Assembly: GCA_002083405.1 (NCBI GenBank)
Contig: LVWT01000058.1
Span: 1 to 57,125 of the forward strand
DNA from: Nitrospira sp. SG-bin2
GTDB lineage: Bacteria > Nitrospirota > Nitrospiria > Nitrospirales > Nitrospiraceae
DNA length: 57,125 nucleotides
Direction: 5' to 3'
Positions 24,229 to 33,298 of this stretch are shown one piece after another; the stretch's first letter is position 1; each line of letters starts with the position of its first letter. A program made the position numbers and the translations under genes. The notes beneath the pieces were generated by a model that saw nothing but the letters and a program-made list of their open reading frames with translations, had not been told where the DNA came from and searched no databases.

Positions 24229-25146
24229 ATGTTAGAGATTCTTGGAAAGACCAATATCGATTTCATGGGTAAACGGACGATTGCCTTCGCCTTTTCCGGC
24301 GTCATGGTGCTGATGGGGCTGATCGCCGTCGTACAAATTGCGCGCGGGGCGGCTAATCTCGGCATCGATTTCGCCGGTGGGACGGCGGTCCAGCTGAAGT
24401 TTGAGCAGCCGATACGGATTGATGAGGCAAGAAAGGTGTTAGAAGAGAACGGGCTTAGGGACGCCGAGCTGCAAGAATTTGGGCAGGACAATAAGCTGCT
24501 TATCCGCGTCAAGACGGCGACAACCATCGAAGAGAAGACGTCCGAGACCGTCGTAAATGTGTTCAGAACCAAGTTCGCTTCGAACCGGTTCGTCGTTGAC
24601 TCCAGCACGGAGATCGGTCCCACGATCGGCAAAAAACTCCAGGAGGATGCCCTCATTGCCGTCGTCATCTCGTTCATCGGCATCGTCCTGTATATCGCGG
24701 CCCGGTTCGAGCTTCGGTTCGGCGTTGCGGCGGCGTTGGCGACCTTCCATGACGTCCTGGCCGTCCTCGGTGCATTCTATCTGCTGGATAAGGAGATCAC
24801 GCTGTTGATCGTGACGGCGCTCTTGACGCTGGCCGGGTATTCGCTGACTGATACCGTCGTCGTGTTCGACCGGATCAGGGAAAACTTGAAGACGCGCCGG
24901 CGTGAGTCTGAAGAGGCGACCATCAATACGGCGGTCAACCAGGTGTTGAGCCGTACGATTGTGACCAGCTTGACGGTCGTGCTCGTGCTCATTCCCTTGA
25001 CGCTGGCCGGCGGGGAAGTGCTCCACGATTTTTCTCTGGCGTTGCTTGGAGGCGTGATCTTTGGGACCTACTCGTCCGTGTTCGTCGCAAGCCCGTTGTT
25101 GCTGCTGTGGCCGGGAAAATCAGGCCGGCTCTTGAATCGTAGCTAG
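24229..25146 (+). CDS. secF: Protein translocase subunit SecF
   Basis: 305 residues. It has the SecF N-terminal helix, the GIDFAGGTAVQLKF motif near residue 45, the short periplasmic region, and the C-terminal five-helix bundle with YSLTDTVVVFDRIREN (the D..V.FDRIRE signature) and the end LLLLWPGK. It works with SecD and YajC at the Sec translocon. Confidence 0.95.
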   Translation: MLEILGKTNIDFMGKRTIAFAFSGVMVLMGLIAVVQIARGAANLGIDFAGGTAVQLKFEQPIRIDEARKVLEENGLRDAELQEFGQDNKLLIRVKTATTIEEKTSETVVNVFRTKFASNRFVVDSSTEIGPTIGKKLQEDALIAVVISFIGIVLYIAARFELRFGVAAALATFHDVLAVLGAFYLLDKEITLLIVTALLTLAGYSLTDTVVVFDRIRENLKTRRRESEEATINTAVNQVLSRTIVTSLTVVLVLIPLTLAGGEVLHDFSLALLGGVIFGTYSSVFVASPLLLLWPGKSGRLLNRS

Positions 25147-25311
25147 GCGGGTGGTGGAATAGCGTTGCGTCGTTTGTGACGCTCGCTTCGCTGGCCTCCC
25201 GGTCGATAGGGGCGATTGAGTTGTGCGTGTCTGGTCTGGGAGTGAACCCACGAGACACGTGCAACGCCGTTCGGTATCGACATAGGTTTCAGGCGTTATT
25301 CTGGTGTAATC

Positions 25312-28300
25312 ATGGCACTCTGGAGCCGGTTTCACAGCCTCCAGCGCAAGATCATCGCGGCGATCGTGATGGTCGGCCTCCTGCCTCTGACCCTTCTTCT
25401 TATCCTGCTTTATATCGAAGAGCGCCGCGCGTTGCGTGAGACGACCGGAGCCAACTTCAAAGAAGCGGCTGTCGAGGCAGCCCGCCGCATCGATATGCAT
25501 GTCACGCGTAGCGTGAACGAAGCCCAGCAGCTGGCGACCATGCCGTTCTTGCGCACCGCTGTGTGGGAAGCCAATCGCACCTATGAAGGCAAAGATCCTC
25601 AAGCCATTCTCGGCATCATCGACGATTGGCGGCAGCGGTGGGGACAACGGGATAAACGGAGTGAGTTCCCGCTGTTTGTCAACCGGATCGTGACGAATTT
25701 CCTCATTCGATGGCATGAAATCAGGAAGACGGATTATGTCGGCATTCTGGTGACCGATGGGCAGGGCGCGTTGGTCGTCAGCTCCATTCCTCAAGTCGAG
25801 TACGCCTACGCCGCCACCTCCTGGTGGCAGGCAGTGGTGAAGTCGGCAAGCCAACAGCCGTATGTGGGGGACATCGTATTCGATCCGGCCTTCGGGACCC
25901 ATGTCGTAACCGTTGCGTCGCCGATTATGGACGATCAACAGCGGACTGTGATCGGCGTCGTGACGATCCTGCTTCGCCGCGATACATTGTTCCAGTCCCT
26001 TGCCGACGTGTCGGTCGGGGCGACCGGCCATGCGATGCTCTTCAACTCGGACGGCGCCGTGGTGATCTGTCCGGTCCTGGCGCCTGAAGCGCATACCGCG
26101 AATGCTGAATTGAGCCGCCTGCTGAGTGCGCTGAAGCCCGGGTGGGCCGTCGCCGCAGACGATTCGCATGGAAGCAAGGAGGCATTGATCGGCTTTGCTC
26201 CGGTGCGGTTTATTGAGGGACTCGCTCCCGGAAGCCTGGGTGGAAAGCAGTGGATCACTGTTGTCCGCCAGGATCCAAGTGAAACATTCGCTCCGCTCGG
26301 TGGGCTGATGGCGAAAGTTCTGGTAGGCGGGTTATTGGTCGTGGGGATGCTGTGTGGAACGGGAGTGCTGGTTGCCCGGCGCATTGCAGGGCCCCTGCGA
26401 CTGTTACATGACGGAGTCCAGGAGATTGGAAGCGGGCGTTTGGAGCAACGACTAGAGCTGAAGACCGGGGATGAAATCGAACGGTTGGCTGATGCCTTCA
26501 ACCGGATGGCGTCCAATCTTCAGCGCTCGTTCGGCCAGATTGAACAGCGGATGGAGGAAGTCCGGCGTCTGGAAGAGAAATACCGCGACTTGATCGAACA
26601 TTCACCCGAAATGATTTACCAGTTGGATCGGAGCGGCCAGTTTGTCCACGTCAATAAAACAGGCCTCGATAAGCTTGGTTATGCGCTCGATGAGATGCTG
26701 GCGCTGAAGTTGTGGGATGTGGTCCAGCCCGGACAGGAATCGCGAGTCTTGCAGTATCTCGAACGATTGGTCGCGCAGGGGCAAGGATCGATGGACACGG
26801 TGTTACTGGCGAAAGATGGCCGTGCGGTGGATGTGGAAATTCATGCCACGGCGCTCTTGGATCACACGCGCGGCGGGCTGATTCATTCACGCGCATTCGT
26901 TCGAGATGTGACGGATCGGCGTCGATTGGAACAGGAGCTGCAGCGCTATACCACCGGATTGGAACAGGCAGTATCCGAGCGTACGCATCAGCTGGTCGCA
27001 TCGCAAGCTCGGTACAAGGCCCTCTTTGATCTCGTCGCCGATTCGGTCTTTATGGTCAATGCCGAAGGGGCCGTCGTCGCAGTGAACAAGCGGGAAGAAC
27101 AGGCGCTAGGCCATTCGGAAGCAAGCATCATCGGGCGGAATGTGCTCGATGTCGTGCCGGTGAGCCATCACCACGCGTTTATGGGCTGGTTGCGCGATAC
27201 CAGCACCGGCCGCCAACAGGTATCCACCCAGGAAATGACGGTCTTTCGTGCCGATGGGCGCGAGACTCCCGTCGAGATGGATCTGATTCGGGTGGAAGGC
27301 GGCGATCAGGTGCTGGTCATGCTACAGCTCCGGGACATTACGGACCGAAAGCGGCTGGAGCGCCAGCTGCAGTCCTACCGGGAAGACCTCGAGTCGAAGG
27401 TGCGTGAGCGGACCAGAGAAATCGAAGAAACGAAACAGTATTTGGAAAATCTGCTCGAAAATGCCAACGACGTCATCTACACGCTCGATACGGATCAGCG
27501 GTTCACCTACGTCAACAGCAAGGTCGATGTCTGGGGGTATCGAAAAGACGATCTGCTGGGCCGGCCCTATCTGTCTTTACTTTCGCGGCGTCACCGTGGC
27601 CGGCGGCTCAAGAGTACCTTGGACATCGGCGCCAAGCAGGTCTATGAAGTCGAAGTCATGACCAGGCTGGGAGAAACCCGCACGGTGATGGTCAGTGTGT
27701 CGCCGCTTCAAGGGGTCGAGGGAGAGATCCTCGGTGTGCTCGGTATTGCGCGTGATATGACGGAGACGAAGAAGCTCGAGCGGCAGATCCTCAATTCAGA
27801 GAAACTGGCTTCTGTCGGGAAATTGGCGGCCGGCGTGGCGCACGAAATCAATAACCCGCTCGGCGGGATCCTCAATTGTCTCTACAACCTTCGAAAAGGG
27901 GGCGTATCCCAGGCTCGTCAGGAGGAATATTGGGCGTCTATGGAACATGGAGTCCGCCGGGTGCAGAAGATTGTCCGGCAGCTGCTGGATTTTTCTCAGC
28001 AGCATGAGCCGGAATTCAGTCCGGCCGACATCAATCGGATCGTCGAGCAGGTCTTGGTGCTGACGACCCACCTATTGGCTCCCAATCGGATTACACTGGA
28101 GACTGTATTGAGACAAGGTCTGCCCAGCGTGATGGTAGATCGCCACATGATTGAACAGGTCTTGATGAATTTGCTCTTGAATGCGGTGCAGGCGATGAAA
28201 CACGGCGGGGTATTGACGATTCGGACCTCCGTAGCCGAGGGAATCTGCCTGGTTGAAGTCGGCGATACGGGGTCGGGCATTCCTCCCTCCATTCTCCCGC

Positions 28301-28491
28301 GCGTATTCGATCCGTTCTTTACGACCAAAGGCGAGGGGGAGGGAACGGGGTTAGGGCTTTCCGTGAATCTCGGCATCGTGGAGCGTCATGGCGGGAAGAT
28401 TCTTGTGGAGAGTGAAGTCGGGAAAGGAACGACGTTCACCCTGTGCCTGCCTGTGTCGCCGGAACCGTCGCTTGTGGAGAAGCCGTCATGA
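25312..28491 (+). CDS. Membrane-bound sensor histidine kinase with Cache, HAMP and three PAS domains
   Basis: 1059 residues. TM1 (about 12-34) and TM2 (about 328-350) flank a long periplasmic dCache-like sensor domain. HAMP (about 352-405) is followed by PAS1 (IEHSPEMIYQLDRSGQFV, about 425), PAS2 (FDLVADSVFMVNAEGAVV, about 568) and PAS3 (LLENANDVIYTLDTDQRF, about 715), with coiled linkers. The HisKA phospho-acceptor is H844 in GVAHEINNPLGGIL, and the ATPase domain has NLLLNAVQAM, DTGSGIPP and EGTGLGLSV. Its stop overlaps the regulator start (ATGA), so the two form one two-component system. The signal is unknown. Confidence 0.93.
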   Translation: MALWSRFHSLQRKIIAAIVMVGLLPLTLLLILLYIEERRALRETTGANFKEAAVEAARRIDMHVTRSVNEAQQLATMPFLRTAVWEANRTYEGKDPQAILGIIDDWRQRWGQRDKRSEFPLFVNRIVTNFLIRWHEIRKTDYVGILVTDGQGALVVSSIPQVEYAYAATSWWQAVVKSASQQPYVGDIVFDPAFGTHVVTVASPIMDDQQRTVIGVVTILLRRDTLFQSLADVSVGATGHAMLFNSDGAVVICPVLAPEAHTANAELSRLLSALKPGWAVAADDSHGSKEALIGFAPVRFIEGLAPGSLGGKQWITVVRQDPSETFAPLGGLMAKVLVGGLLVVGMLCGTGVLVARRIAGPLRLLHDGVQEIGSGRLEQRLELKTGDEIERLADAFNRMASNLQRSFGQIEQRMEEVRRLEEKYRDLIEHSPEMIYQLDRSGQFVHVNKTGLDKLGYALDEMLALKLWDVVQPGQESRVLQYLERLVAQGQGSMDTVLLAKDGRAVDVEIHATALLDHTRGGLIHSRAFVRDVTDRRRLEQELQRYTTGLEQAVSERTHQLVASQARYKALFDLVADSVFMVNAEGAVVAVNKREEQALGHSEASIIGRNVLDVVPVSHHHAFMGWLRDTSTGRQQVSTQEMTVFRADGRETPVEMDLIRVEGGDQVLVMLQLRDITDRKRLERQLQSYREDLESKVRERTREIEETKQYLENLLENANDVIYTLDTDQRFTYVNSKVDVWGYRKDDLLGRPYLSLLSRRHRGRRLKSTLDIGAKQVYEVEVMTRLGETRTVMVSVSPLQGVEGEILGVLGIARDMTETKKLERQILNSEKLASVGKLAAGVAHEINNPLGGILNCLYNLRKGGVSQARQEEYWASMEHGVRRVQKIVRQLLDFSQQHEPEFSPADINRIVEQVLVLTTHLLAPNRITLETVLRQGLPSVMVDRHMIEQVLMNLLLNAVQAMKHGGVLTIRTSVAEGICLVEVGDTGSGIPPSILPRVFDPFFTTKGEGEGTGLGLSVNLGIVERHGGKILVESEVGKGTTFTLCLPVSPEPSLVEKPS

Positions 28492-29933
28492 AGGGATTGA
28501 CGATTCTCCTGGTCGATGACGAACCGCTGATGCGCTTGTCGATGGTGGACGCGCTGGAGGCCATTGGGTACGACGTGCATGCGGCCGCATCCGGGACCGA
28601 AGGGATCGATGCGATCCGGCAAAAGCAATTCGATGTTGTAATTACCGATTTGCGGTTGCCCGGCGCCGACGGGTTGACGGTGCTCAAGGCAGCCAAAGAC
28701 AAGGCGCCGGAGACGGAGGTGGTGGTGATCACCGCCCACGGTTCCGTGGATACGGCAGTCGGAGCGATGAAGCTGGGCGCGATCGATTATCTGACGAAGC
28801 CGTTTCAGATGGATGAGTTGCTGCTGATCGTTGAGCGGATCAGCCATGTGGTCGCGCTCCGTCGAGAAAATCAGGATCTCAAGGCGGTACTGGAAGACAA
28901 GTTCAGCTTCGGCGGCATTCTGGGCGTCAACAGCCGGATGCGCGCGGTGCTGGACAAGATCAAGCTGGTGGCGGCGACCGACTCGACGGTGTTGATTCTT
29001 GGTGAAAGCGGAACGGGGAAAGAACTGGTGGCCAATGCGGTACATCAGAACAGTCCCAGGCGGGATGCTCCGCTGATCAAGGTGAGTTGCGCCGCCCTGC
29101 CGGAAACACTGTTGGAGGCCGAGCTGTTCGGCCATGAGAAGGGCGCGTTTACAGGGGCAATGCGTCAGCGCCGGGGGCGATTTGAGTTGGCCCATCGCGG
29201 GACATTGTTCCTCGACGAGATCGGTGAACTGTCTGCGGCGGTTCAGGTGAAACTATTGCGGGTGTTGCAGGAACGGACGTTCGAACGGGTGGGGGGAAAC
29301 GACACGATTGATGCGGATGTTCGCCTGGTGTGTGCGACACAAAAGGATCTGCGCAAGGAAGTTGCGCAGGGACGGTTTCGAGAAGACCTATTTTACCGGC
29401 TCAACGTCGTACAGGTGATTGTTCCACCGCTGCGGGAACGGCAGGAAGATATCATGGTGATTGCCGAGCATGTGCTGGACACCTGCTCAGGCAAGCTGAA
29501 CAAGAAGCTACGGGGATTCTCGCCCCCTGCGCGCGAGCTGCTGCTGCGCTATTCCTATCCGGGGAACGTGCGTGAGCTGGAAAACGTGGTCGAGCGGGCC
29601 GTGGCGTTGGGGCATGAGCGGGATGTGATTCAGCCGGCCGACCTGTGCGGTTTCCAATCCTGCCCGTACCTGGGCGGGCCGCCACAAGACTCCTGTGGCT
29701 TTTGCAGCGAGGGTCTGACCGGGGGGCCGAAGAAAGCAGATACCGCCCTGACCTCACTGGCTGCTGCGCGGGAGGGTTTCGAGAAGGAGTATATTTTGTC
29801 TGTGCTGGAGCGCGCCGAGGGCAGCCGCACGGCGGCGTCGAAGATCCTCGGCTTGTCCCGCAAAGCGCTGTGGGAGAAATGCAAACGCTACGGAATTCCG
29901 TCGGCGCACAGGAGCGATGAGGAGGATGAATAA
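28488..29933 (+). CDS. NtrC-type sigma54-dependent response regulator with cysteine insert
   Basis: 481 residues from the ATG overlapping the kinase stop. The receiver domain has D54 (VITDLRLP) and K104 (YLTKPF). The AAA+ domain (about 142-372) has GESGTGKE (172-179), GAFTGA (219-224, the sigma54 contact loop) and FLDEIGE. A Fis-type HTH lies at about 430-470 (GSRTAASKILGLSRKALWEK). Between AAA+ and HTH sits a loop with C387, C392, C403 and C406, which could bind a metal or Fe-S cluster. It is probably phosphorylated by the upstream kinase and then drives sigma54 promoters. Confidence 0.93.
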   Translation: MKGLTILLVDDEPLMRLSMVDALEAIGYDVHAAASGTEGIDAIRQKQFDVVITDLRLPGADGLTVLKAAKDKAPETEVVVITAHGSVDTAVGAMKLGAIDYLTKPFQMDELLLIVERISHVVALRRENQDLKAVLEDKFSFGGILGVNSRMRAVLDKIKLVAATDSTVLILGESGTGKELVANAVHQNSPRRDAPLIKVSCAALPETLLEAELFGHEKGAFTGAMRQRRGRFELAHRGTLFLDEIGELSAAVQVKLLRVLQERTFERVGGNDTIDADVRLVCATQKDLRKEVAQGRFREDLFYRLNVVQVIVPPLRERQEDIMVIAEHVLDTCSGKLNKKLRGFSPPARELLLRYSYPGNVRELENVVERAVALGHERDVIQPADLCGFQSCPYLGGPPQDSCGFCSEGLTGGPKKADTALTSLAAAREGFEKEYILSVLERAEGSRTAASKILGLSRKALWEKCKRYGIPSAHRSDEEDE

Positions 29934-29957
29934 CGAGGGTGTGCGTGCCTCATCAGG

Positions 29958-29982
29958 CCGTGCGGTCAGTTGCCACGCACGG
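29958..29982. terminator. Weak hairpin between convergent genes
   Basis: CCGTGCG (29958-29964) pairs with CGCACGG (29976-29982). It lies between the regulator and the convergent HDOD gene, where a bidirectional terminator is expected, but there is no clear T-run. Confidence 0.3.
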
Positions 29983-30008
29983 TGAAGCCGCAGCCGGTAC
30001 GGTTCCTG

Positions 30009-30866
30009 CTATGCGGCCGTGGCCAACGGGGAAATAAAGGCCAGCGTGTCCTGCAGCTCCTGCTGAGCCTCGGCCAGTACAGATTGGTGCTTGTCTAAGT
30101 TGAACTGCGTGCACGAGAGAGCAAACGGGTCAAACGGAGGTGGGTCGACGGTCCGATTCGTTTCCAATTGAGCGGCATCGGCGGCAACTCCGGCCAGGTG
30201 AACGATCGACGCGTGCATCTGATACTCAATCGCTTCCTCTGGATGGATCTGGTAGCGAATGGCCTGCTCAATGGGACTCGGCATACCCCAGAAGCGAACC
30301 AACTCCGCGCCGACTTCGGCAAAGTCGCATCCGATATTTGATTGTTCCACTTCGGCCAGCCTCGCTCCGAGATGTCCGGATTCGATCAGGGCAGACTGCG
30401 CCCGTTGCGGCACAGTTTGATAGAGCACCAAGTGCCCGATGTCCCGTAAGAGTCCTTCGATAAAGAACCGTTCGCTTTCCATGATGCCGCTGGCTTTGGC
30501 GATTTTCCCTGCCATCAAAGCACAGAGCACGCTTTTCCTCCAGAAGGCCGGAAGGTCCATGAGGCCTGCCGTCATTCCTGAGAAGGTTCGTCCGATCGTA
30601 GTGGCGGCGACCAAGTCGCTGACGGATTGCATGCCGATCATGTTGACCGCGCGGCTGATACTGTCAATCTGCTTCGGGAATCCATACAGCGGGCTGTTCA
30701 CGACTTTCAAGAGACGCGCCGCGATGGCCGGATCGATTTTGATCGCGTTTGCCAGGTCGTCCATCGATGACTCGGGGTTATCGACGACCGTGCGGACACG
30801 GGTATAGATTTCCGGGAGTGTAAACATGGCGGAGCAGGATCGAATCAGTTCTTGAGCTGAGGTCAT
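30009..30866 (-). CDS. HDOD domain protein
   Basis: About 285 residues. It fits the HDOD family: LPEIYTRVRTVVDNPESS near the start, IDPAIAARLLKVVNSPLYG and INMIG-like (VNMIGMQSV), then the HD-like core with GLLRDIGHLVLYQ. HDOD proteins lack the full HD phosphodiesterase residues and act as signalling or regulatory partners, often with c-di-GMP or two-component systems. The start at MTSAQ (30866) follows GGAAAGG; an open frame to 30893 has no such site. It is a lone minus-strand gene among plus-strand neighbours. Confidence 0.85.
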   Translation of the reverse strand: MTSAQELIRSCSAMFTLPEIYTRVRTVVDNPESSMDDLANAIKIDPAIAARLLKVVNSPLYGFPKQIDSISRAVNMIGMQSVSDLVAATTIGRTFSGMTAGLMDLPAFWRKSVLCALMAGKIAKASGIMESERFFIEGLLRDIGHLVLYQTVPQRAQSALIESGHLGARLAEVEQSNIGCDFAEVGAELVRFWGMPSPIEQAIRYQIHPEEAIEYQMHASIVHLAGVAADAAQLETNRTVDPPPFDPFALSCTQFNLDKHQSVLAEAQQELQDTLAFISPLATAA

Positions 30867-31164
30867 ATCAGAGCCTTTCCGAGTAGACTGCACACATGTT
30901 CGCCGGTGTGACAGTTGTGTACATCGGTTTAAGCCGAATCAGCGTTCCGATATCACTATCGGTCGTGCTCGAGCAAAACTAAAGGCGGAAGCGGAAAGGT
31001 ATCCGATGAAATAAAATCTATCATAGGGCATTACGGCCATGGGGCTCTCGTTATGAGAGTGGTAGGTGTGGCTCGCAAGATGATTTCTAACCCCGGAGTG
31101 TGTATTCTGTTCCGGAGAGGAATCTGTTGAAGACAGAGTTGTCGTACTTCAGGAGGGATTTCCG

Positions 31165-31557
31165 ATGAAACGAACATGGATGGCGTTGGGTATGTGTCTG
31201 GCGGTGGCTGTCGCGGGATGTGCAGGCGAGAAGGCCGAGATTAAAGAAGACCGGCTGACAGTCGGGAAGGTGCAGGGAGAGGTCAAAGTCGGGATGCCGG
31301 CTTCTCAGGTGGTGGAATTGCTCGGCAGCCCCAATATCGTCACGACAGACGAGAAACGCCGGGAGGTCTGGATCTACGACAAGGTGTCTACCGATCGGGT
31401 CGATACGGCCAGCTCCACCTTCGCGGGCCTCATCATTCTCGGCGCCAACTCGCGGAACAGCTCCAGTTCGCAGCGGCAGCGGACGCTCACCATCATCATC
31501 AAGTATGATGAAGACAAGAAGGTCCGAGATTTTGCCTACAATGCGACGCAGTTCTAA
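31165..31557 (+). CDS. BamE/SmpA-like lipoprotein
   Basis: 130 residues. A lipobox-type signal (AVAVAGC, lipidated C19) is followed by a compact domain with VGKVQGEVKVGMPASQVVELLGSPN, the SmpA/OmlA (BamE-fold) signature, and VWIYDK. BamE-fold proteins are small outer-membrane lipoproteins; not all belong to the Bam complex. AGGAGGG precedes the ATG. It heads a run of lipoproteins. Confidence 0.75.
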   Translation: MKRTWMALGMCLAVAVAGCAGEKAEIKEDRLTVGKVQGEVKVGMPASQVVELLGSPNIVTTDEKRREVWIYDKVSTDRVDTASSTFAGLIILGANSRNSSSSQRQRTLTIIIKYDEDKKVRDFAYNATQF

Positions 31558-32170
31558 TTGGGCTACAAGCGCCGTGCTGCGGCGATTGTACCTAGTTGCT
31601 GGTAGCCTGGTTCTTGTGGGCCAACTCGCCGGATGTGTCACGCACTCACAGCCGGAAGAACTCTTCCAGCTGATGCCCGAGAGTGCCGCACACCGGGCCA
31701 TGCAAACCCGCATGTTCGAGACCAAGGATGAGACAGAGTTATTGTCCGCCTCGGCGGCCGTGTTGCAGGATCTTGGCTTTCAGGTCGAAGAAAGCGTGCG
31801 CGACGTGGGCTTTCTGCGGGCGACGAAAGAGCGCAGTGCCCGCGAACACGGTCAGGACATCAGCCGCTTCTTCGTCTTTCTCCTGAGTACCGCGCTGGTG
31901 TTGGTTCAGCAGCCTCCGATCGTCATTCCCGTGGATCTGCATCAAAAAATCGCCGCCGCGCTGGTCACCAGGCCCGTGAATTCCGATGCCACGCGCCAGG
32001 AAGTCAGGGTCATGTTTTACCGAGTCGTCTGGAAAGGGGATGGTTCGTCCGGCCAACAGGCGATTCCACCGGGCCAGCAACGGATGGAAATGCTGCGTGA
32101 TCCTGTCATGTACCAAACCTTCTTTGCCAAACTGTCAAAAGCCGTGTTTCTGGAAGCGTTCGCATTCTAA
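31541..32170 (+). CDS. Lipoprotein, tandem paralogue 1 of 3
   Basis: About 209 residues from the ATG at 31541, which overlaps the previous gene by 17 bases. The N-terminus has a basic stretch and the lipobox LVGQLAGC (C32). The domain common to all three reads MQTRMFETKDETELLSASAA, VLQDLGFQVEES, then GFLRATKERSA. Unlike the others it has a second hydrophobic stretch (FVFLLSTALVLVQQPPIVIP). I do not recognise the family; it is probably an outer-membrane or periplasmic lipoprotein. An upstream ATG at 31505 is possible but would place the lipobox too far inside. Confidence 0.65.
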   Translation: MRRSSNWATSAVLRRLYLVAGSLVLVGQLAGCVTHSQPEELFQLMPESAAHRAMQTRMFETKDETELLSASAAVLQDLGFQVEESVRDVGFLRATKERSAREHGQDISRFFVFLLSTALVLVQQPPIVIPVDLHQKIAAALVTRPVNSDATRQEVRVMFYRVVWKGDGSSGQQAIPPGQQRMEMLRDPVMYQTFFAKLSKAVFLEAFAF

Positions 32171-32235
32171 CAGGCTGCGGAAAGACTTATGTGGCGGATT
32201 TGTTCAGTATCCGACGAAGCGTGGGAGATGATGTC

Positions 32236-32673
32236 ATGATGAAGCAGCACAGGATCAGGGGAATCGTTGCGATCGCCGTACTCGTCATCGTGCAGGGCTG
32301 CACCGCCCCCCAGCCGAGTGTGGACTTGCTCGCGCCGACCGAGGCGCAGATGAAGATCCGGAGTGTACAGACCCGATCTTTCGATATGAAAGACCGCCAG
32401 GCGGCCATGCGCGGCGTGATCTCCGCCCTGCAGGACTTGGGCTTCATCATCGAGCGGGCCAATGAGCCTCTGGGGCTGGTCACCGCCGCACGGTTCGCCG
32501 AGCCGAATTTCTATGATGTCGTGGGCGTCACTGTGACCGTACGCCAGGAGGCCGAAGGCCGGATGATGATTCGCGCCAACGCCATCTACAACAACAAGCC
32601 TATCGAAGACCCCAAGGTCTATCAGAATTTCTTCGCCACATTGGAACGGTCGTTGTTCGCCATCAAGCACTAA
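32236..32673 (+). CDS. Lipoprotein, tandem paralogue 2 of 3
   Basis: About 145 residues. GGGAG precedes the ATG at 32236. Lipobox VLVIVQGC (C22). It shares with its neighbours KIRSVQTRSFDMKDRQAAM, then SALQDLGFIIERAN and GLVTAARF, and the C-terminal VYQNFFATLERSLF, seen also in the others as YQTFFAKLSKAVF and YQQFFRTLEQTIF. This shortest copy shows the minimal domain. Function unknown. Confidence 0.65.
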   Translation: MMKQHRIRGIVAIAVLVIVQGCTAPQPSVDLLAPTEAQMKIRSVQTRSFDMKDRQAAMRGVISALQDLGFIIERANEPLGLVTAARFAEPNFYDVVGVTVTVRQEAEGRMMIRANAIYNNKPIEDPKVYQNFFATLERSLFAIKH

Positions 32674-32678
32674 CCGGG

Positions 32679-33290
32679 GTGTGTTCCGCCGTGATAAACC
32701 GAGAGAGGCACAACCGGCATACTGTGGGATTCAAGGTTCTGAGCCTCATGCTCGGCGGCGTACTCTGCCTGCTGTTGCAGGGTTGCCCGATGCCCTACGA
32801 ATTGCGGCACGACAACCAGTGGGATTCGCACGAGCAAATCTGGCTCTCCGAAGAAAGCCAGGTCAAGCTCCGGGCCGCCCAATCGCGTGTATTTGACACC
32901 ACGGACCGGATGCGGATGCTCGCGGCGATCGTCTCCACCTTGCAAGACTTGGATTTCAAGTTAGAGGTGCTGGATGAAGAACTGGGTGTCGTGTCAGCAA
33001 GAAAATTCGTCGAGAACGAGCGGATCTACGGCATCGACCTGAGCTATTTGCTGTACCAACCGGATGCGCTGCTCGTGCTGAACCGCAATTACCGGACATG
33101 GGGACCCTTCAATCACCGGAGCAACCTCGTGCGTGTAACCGCCACAGTCCGCAAGCGTAATGACGCGCAACTTATTGTGCGAACCAGCGCCCAGTATTAT
33201 CTGCGCGCAGTCGAAGATCCCGCGCCGTATCAGCAATTCTTTCGCACGTTGGAACAGACCATTTTTCTCCAGGGACGATTGGTCGAATAG
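32679..33290 (+). CDS. Lipoprotein, tandem paralogue 3 of 3
   Basis: 203 residues from a GTG at 32679 (a GTG at 32691 is also possible). Lipobox LCLLLQGC (C36). Shared core: KLRAAQSRVFDTTDRMRML, STLQDLDFKLEVLDEELGVV and the C-terminal YQQFFRTLEQTIF. A longer middle with a YGIDLSYLLYQPDALLVLN stretch distinguishes it. It starts 5 bases after the previous gene, and the MFS gene starts 8 bases after it, so all are co-transcribed. Confidence 0.6.
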   Translation: MCSAVINRERHNRHTVGFKVLSLMLGGVLCLLLQGCPMPYELRHDNQWDSHEQIWLSEESQVKLRAAQSRVFDTTDRMRMLAAIVSTLQDLDFKLEVLDEELGVVSARKFVENERIYGIDLSYLLYQPDALLVLNRNYRTWGPFNHRSNLVRVTATVRKRNDAQLIVRTSAQYYLRAVEDPAPYQQFFRTLEQTIFLQGRLVE

Positions 33291-33298
33291 GACCGGCG

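Noticed and set aside
25120..26169. Minus-strand open frame of 349 codons opposite the histidine kinase
   Set aside because: It lies antisense to well-defined kinase domains, and the translated sequence looks random.
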